This document shows, one piece after another, positions 61,925-64,000 of a stretch of DNA of 64,000 nucleotides. Source of the stretch: Streptomyces virginiae (GTDB taxonomy: Bacteria > Actinomycetota > Actinomycetes > Streptomycetales > Streptomycetaceae). How positions within the stretch are numbered: the stretch's first letter is position 1; each line of letters starts with the position of its first letter. The position numbers and the translations under genes are program-made. The stretch spans positions 120,017 through 184,016 of the forward strand of contig NZ_JOAK01000011.1 of the NCBI RefSeq assembly GCF_000720455.1. Reading direction: 5' to 3'. Below the pieces are notes generated by a model. That model was not told the DNA's origin. It saw nothing but the letters and a program-made list of their open reading frames with translations, and ran no database searches.

Positions 61925-63610
61925 TTGAGCCATCCGCATCCGGAACTCGGTCCGCCGCCGAAGCTGCCCAAGGGCGGCCTCAGAGTCACCCCCCTGGGTG
62001 GCCTCGGTGAGATCGGCCGCAACATGACGGTCTTCGAGTACGACGGCCGCCTCCTGATCGTCGACTGCGGCGTCCTCTTCCCCGAAGAGGAGCAGCCGGG
62101 CATCGACCTGATCCTGCCGGACTTCTCGTCCATCCGGGACCGCCTCGACGACATCGAGGGCATCGTGCTCACGCACGGTCACGAGGACCACATCGGCGCC
62201 GTTCCGTACCTCCTGAGGGAGAAGCCGGACATCCCGCTGATCGGCTCCAAGCTGACCCTGGCCCTCATCGAGGCCAAGCTCCAGGAGCACCGCATCCGCC
62301 CCTACACCCTTGAGGTGAAGGAGGGCGAGCGCGAGAACCTCGGCCCCTTCGACTGCGAGTTCATCGCGGTCAACCACTCCATCCCGGACGCGCTGGCCGT
62401 CGCGATCCGCACCGGCGCCGGCCTGGTCGTCGCCACCGGCGACTTCAAGATGGACCAGCTCCCGCTGGACCGGCGCCTCACGGACCTGCACGCCTTCGCG
62501 CGTCTGAGCGAGGAGGGCATCGACCTCCTGCTGTCGGACTCGACGAACGCCGAGGTCCCGGGCTTCGTCCCGCCGGAGCGGGAGATCTCCACCGTCCTGC
62601 GGAACGTCTTCGCCAACGCCCACCACCGGATCATCGTGGCCAGCTTCGCCAGCCACGTGCACCGCATCCAGCAGATCCTCGACGCCGCCCACGAGTACGG
62701 CCGCCGGGTCGCCTTCGTCGGCCGCTCGATGGTCCGCAACATGGGCATCGCCCGCGACCTGGGCTACCTCCGCGTCCCGGCCGGTCTCGTCGTGGACGTC
62801 AAGACGCTCGACGACCTGCCGCCCCACGAGGTCGTCCTGGTCTGCACCGGCTCCCAGGGCGAGCCGATGGCGGCCCTGTCCCGCATGGCCAACCGCGACC
62901 ACCAGATCCGGATCGTCCCCGGCGACACCGTGATCCTGGCGTCGTCCCTGATCCCGGGCAACGAGAACGCGGTCTACCGCGTGATCAACGGCCTGACCCG
63001 CTGGGGCGCCAACGTCGTGCACAAGGGCAACGCCAAGGTGCACGTCTCGGGCCACGCCTCGGCCGGCGAGCTGCTGTACTTCTACAACATCTGCAAGCCG
63101 CGGAACCTGATGCCGGTCCACGGCGAATGGCGCCACCTGCGCGCCAACGCCGAGCTCGGCGCCCTGACGGGCGTCCCCAAGGACCGGATCGTCATCGCCG
63201 AGGACGGCGTGGTCGTCGACCTGATCGACGGCAAGGCCCGGATCTCCGGCAAGGTGCAGGCCGGCTACGTGTACGTGGACGGCCTCTCGGTCGGCGACGT
63301 CACGGAGTCCTCGCTGAAGGACCGCCGGATCCTCGGCGACGAGGGCATCATCTCGGTCTACGTCGTGGTGGACAGCACCACCGGCAAGGTGGTCAGCGGC
63401 CCGAACATCCAGGCCCGCGGTTCCGGCATCGACGACGGGGCCTTCGGCTCGGTCATCGCCAAGATCGAGGAAGCCATCGCCCGCGCTGCGGCCGACGGCG
63501 TCGCCGAGCCGCACCAGATCCAGCAGCTCATCCGCCGCACGATGGGCAAGTGGGTGTCGGACAGCTACCGCCGTCGCCCGATGATCCTCCCGGTCGTCGT
63601 CGAGGTCTGA
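61925..63610 (+). CDS. rnj: Ribonuclease J
   Basis: 561 residues; metallo-beta-lactamase-fold RNase with both endonuclease and 5'-3' exonuclease activity in known homologues. Motifs: HGHEDHIG (His84, His86, Asp88, His89), ATGDFKMDQ, SDSTNAEVPGF, the beta-CASP blocks (VASFASHVHRIQQIL, CTGSQGEPMAALSRMA, HVSGHASAGEL) and the C-terminal domain. TTG 61925 is chosen because GAGGAG is 6 bases upstream and the product begins like known Streptomyces RNase J (MSHPHPELG). It is the second major ribonuclease in this window, with pnp 8 kb upstream. Confidence 0.96.
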   Translation: MSHPHPELGPPPKLPKGGLRVTPLGGLGEIGRNMTVFEYDGRLLIVDCGVLFPEEEQPGIDLILPDFSSIRDRLDDIEGIVLTHGHEDHIGAVPYLLREKPDIPLIGSKLTLALIEAKLQEHRIRPYTLEVKEGERENLGPFDCEFIAVNHSIPDALAVAIRTGAGLVVATGDFKMDQLPLDRRLTDLHAFARLSEEGIDLLLSDSTNAEVPGFVPPEREISTVLRNVFANAHHRIIVASFASHVHRIQQILDAAHEYGRRVAFVGRSMVRNMGIARDLGYLRVPAGLVVDVKTLDDLPPHEVVLVCTGSQGEPMAALSRMANRDHQIRIVPGDTVILASSLIPGNENAVYRVINGLTRWGANVVHKGNAKVHVSGHASAGELLYFYNICKPRNLMPVHGEWRHLRANAELGALTGVPKDRIVIAEDGVVVDLIDGKARISGKVQAGYVYVDGLSVGDVTESSLKDRRILGDEGIISVYVVVDSTTGKVVSGPNIQARGSGIDDGAFGSVIAKIEEAIARAAADGVAEPHQIQQLIRRTMGKWVSDSYRRRPMILPVVVEV

Positions 63611-63637
63611 TCCGGACCTCGCCGTAGCGCCGTCACC

Positions 63638-63677
63638 GGAGCGGGGCAACCGGATTTGCATCCGGGGGCCCCGCTCC
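63638..63677 (+). terminator. Two-tier terminator after rnj
   Basis: GGAGCGGGGC (63638-63647) pairs with GCCCCGCTCC (63668-63677) and encloses CCGGAT/ATCCGG (63650-63655 with 63660-63665) around TTGC. It separates rnj from the rRNA-type promoters downstream. Confidence 0.85.
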
Positions 63678-63714
63678 AGTACGTTTGCGTCTCCACCCCG
63701 CAAGACACCCAGGC

Positions 63715-63726
63715 ACACACGTGTGT
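63715..63726. repeat. Perfect 12-bp palindrome ACACACGTGTGT
   Basis: Lies between the rnj terminator and the first rRNA-type promoter. A possible protein site; nothing more can be said. Confidence 0.35.
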
Positions 63727-64000
63727 CCGGGCCGAGTCGTGCGGGCGGGTGGGAATCAGACGCCGGGGAGACCTGATAAAGTCTGATCCGCCCGAAAGGG
63801 AAAGGCCCTCCAACGGCCACCGAATTCAAATCCAAGCAGACTGCGGCTTTCGAGAAGCAGGGCGCGGAAATGGTCTGGTAAGGTTGGAACCGCCGGAAAG
63901 GGAAACGCGAAAGCGAAAACCTGGAAAGCGGCCGAGGAAATCGGACACGAAAGAGTCTGATAGAGTCGGAAACGCAAGACAGCAGAACGAAAGCCCGGAG
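63727..64000 (+). promoter_or_regulatory. Tandem rRNA-operon-type promoters, running to the window edge
   Basis: Three -10 elements of TAnnnT type recur at about 80-100 base spacing: TAAAGT (63777-63782, in CTGATAAAGTCTGATC), TAAGGT (63879-63884, in GGTCTGGTAAGGTTGGAAC) and TAGAGT (63961-63966, in GTCTGATAGAGTCGGAAACG). Each is followed by a purine-rich CCGCCnGAAAGGGAAA-like segment. This architecture and the sequence style match the multi-promoter leader of Streptomyces rRNA operons, whose 16S gene would start a few hundred bases beyond the window. The -35 elements are weak. No protein gene is supported here. Confidence 0.75.

Overview
The window is a single uninterrupted piece of a high-GC actinobacterial chromosome, almost certainly Streptomyces. 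The evidence is the very high G+C with strong G/C bias at third codon positions (which also creates long meaningless antisense frames), frequent GTG/TTG starts, a Streptomyces-type chitinase with a DasR-like operator, an ESX type VII secretion cluster of the Streptomyces layout, and a housekeeping order (dxr-rseP-ispG, proS, rimP-nusA-ylxR-infB-rbfA-truB-ribF, rpsO-pnp, dapB-thyX-dapA-rnj) that matches what I know of the Streptomyces core. I see no insertion sequence, prophage, CRISPR array or tRNA gene.

Layout. (1) 1-12.3 kb: the end of a polyamine-type ABC permease gene, an FAD amine oxidase, a small unknown gene, a secreted GH18 chitinase, a convergent PAP2 phosphatase, 4-aminobutyrate aminotransferase, a membrane-anchored P-loop ATPase, a PucR regulator and an aldehyde dehydrogenase. 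Oxidase, transaminase, dehydrogenase and regulator together suggest polyamine/GABA catabolism to succinate. (2) 12.5-24.3 kb: a long-form acyl-CoA dehydrogenase, a Streptomyces-type unknown, the MEP isoprenoid genes dxr and ispG flanking a site-2 protease, two acetyltransferases, proS, and a convergent slipin. (3) 24.4-26.3 kb: a minus-strand group holding a degenerate APH(6)-like pseudokinase, a ferritin-like DUF4439 protein and a Tat lipoprotein. (4) 26.5-33.5 kb: the translation/ribosome-maturation operon rimP-nusA-ylxR-infB-(DUF503)-rbfA-truB; its infB leader carries three stop/start-overlapping mini-ORFs. (5) 33.7-38.5 kb: a large trypsin-fold/NTPase/HEAT-like gene broken by a frameshift, then ribF. 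(6) 38.6-53.2 kb: a complete ESX cluster (EspI-like ParA ATPase, unknown, EccE, EccB, MycP, two WXG100 proteins, DUF397 protein, EccC, EccD) set between ribF and rpsO. (7) 53.4-63.6 kb: rpsO, pnp, an M16 peptidase, dapB, small membrane proteins, thyX, dapA and RNase J. (8) 63.6-64.0 kb: a terminator and three tandem promoters that look like the control region of an rRNA operon whose 16S gene would begin beyond the window.

Most of the window is conserved chromosome. The things worth a second look are mainly in non-coding leaders (infB, rpsO, pnp, dapA, rnj), in proteins whose catalytic residues are missing (the APH-like protein and the protease/NTPase), and in the accessory parts of the ESX locus. 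I did not find a convincing wholly new system.
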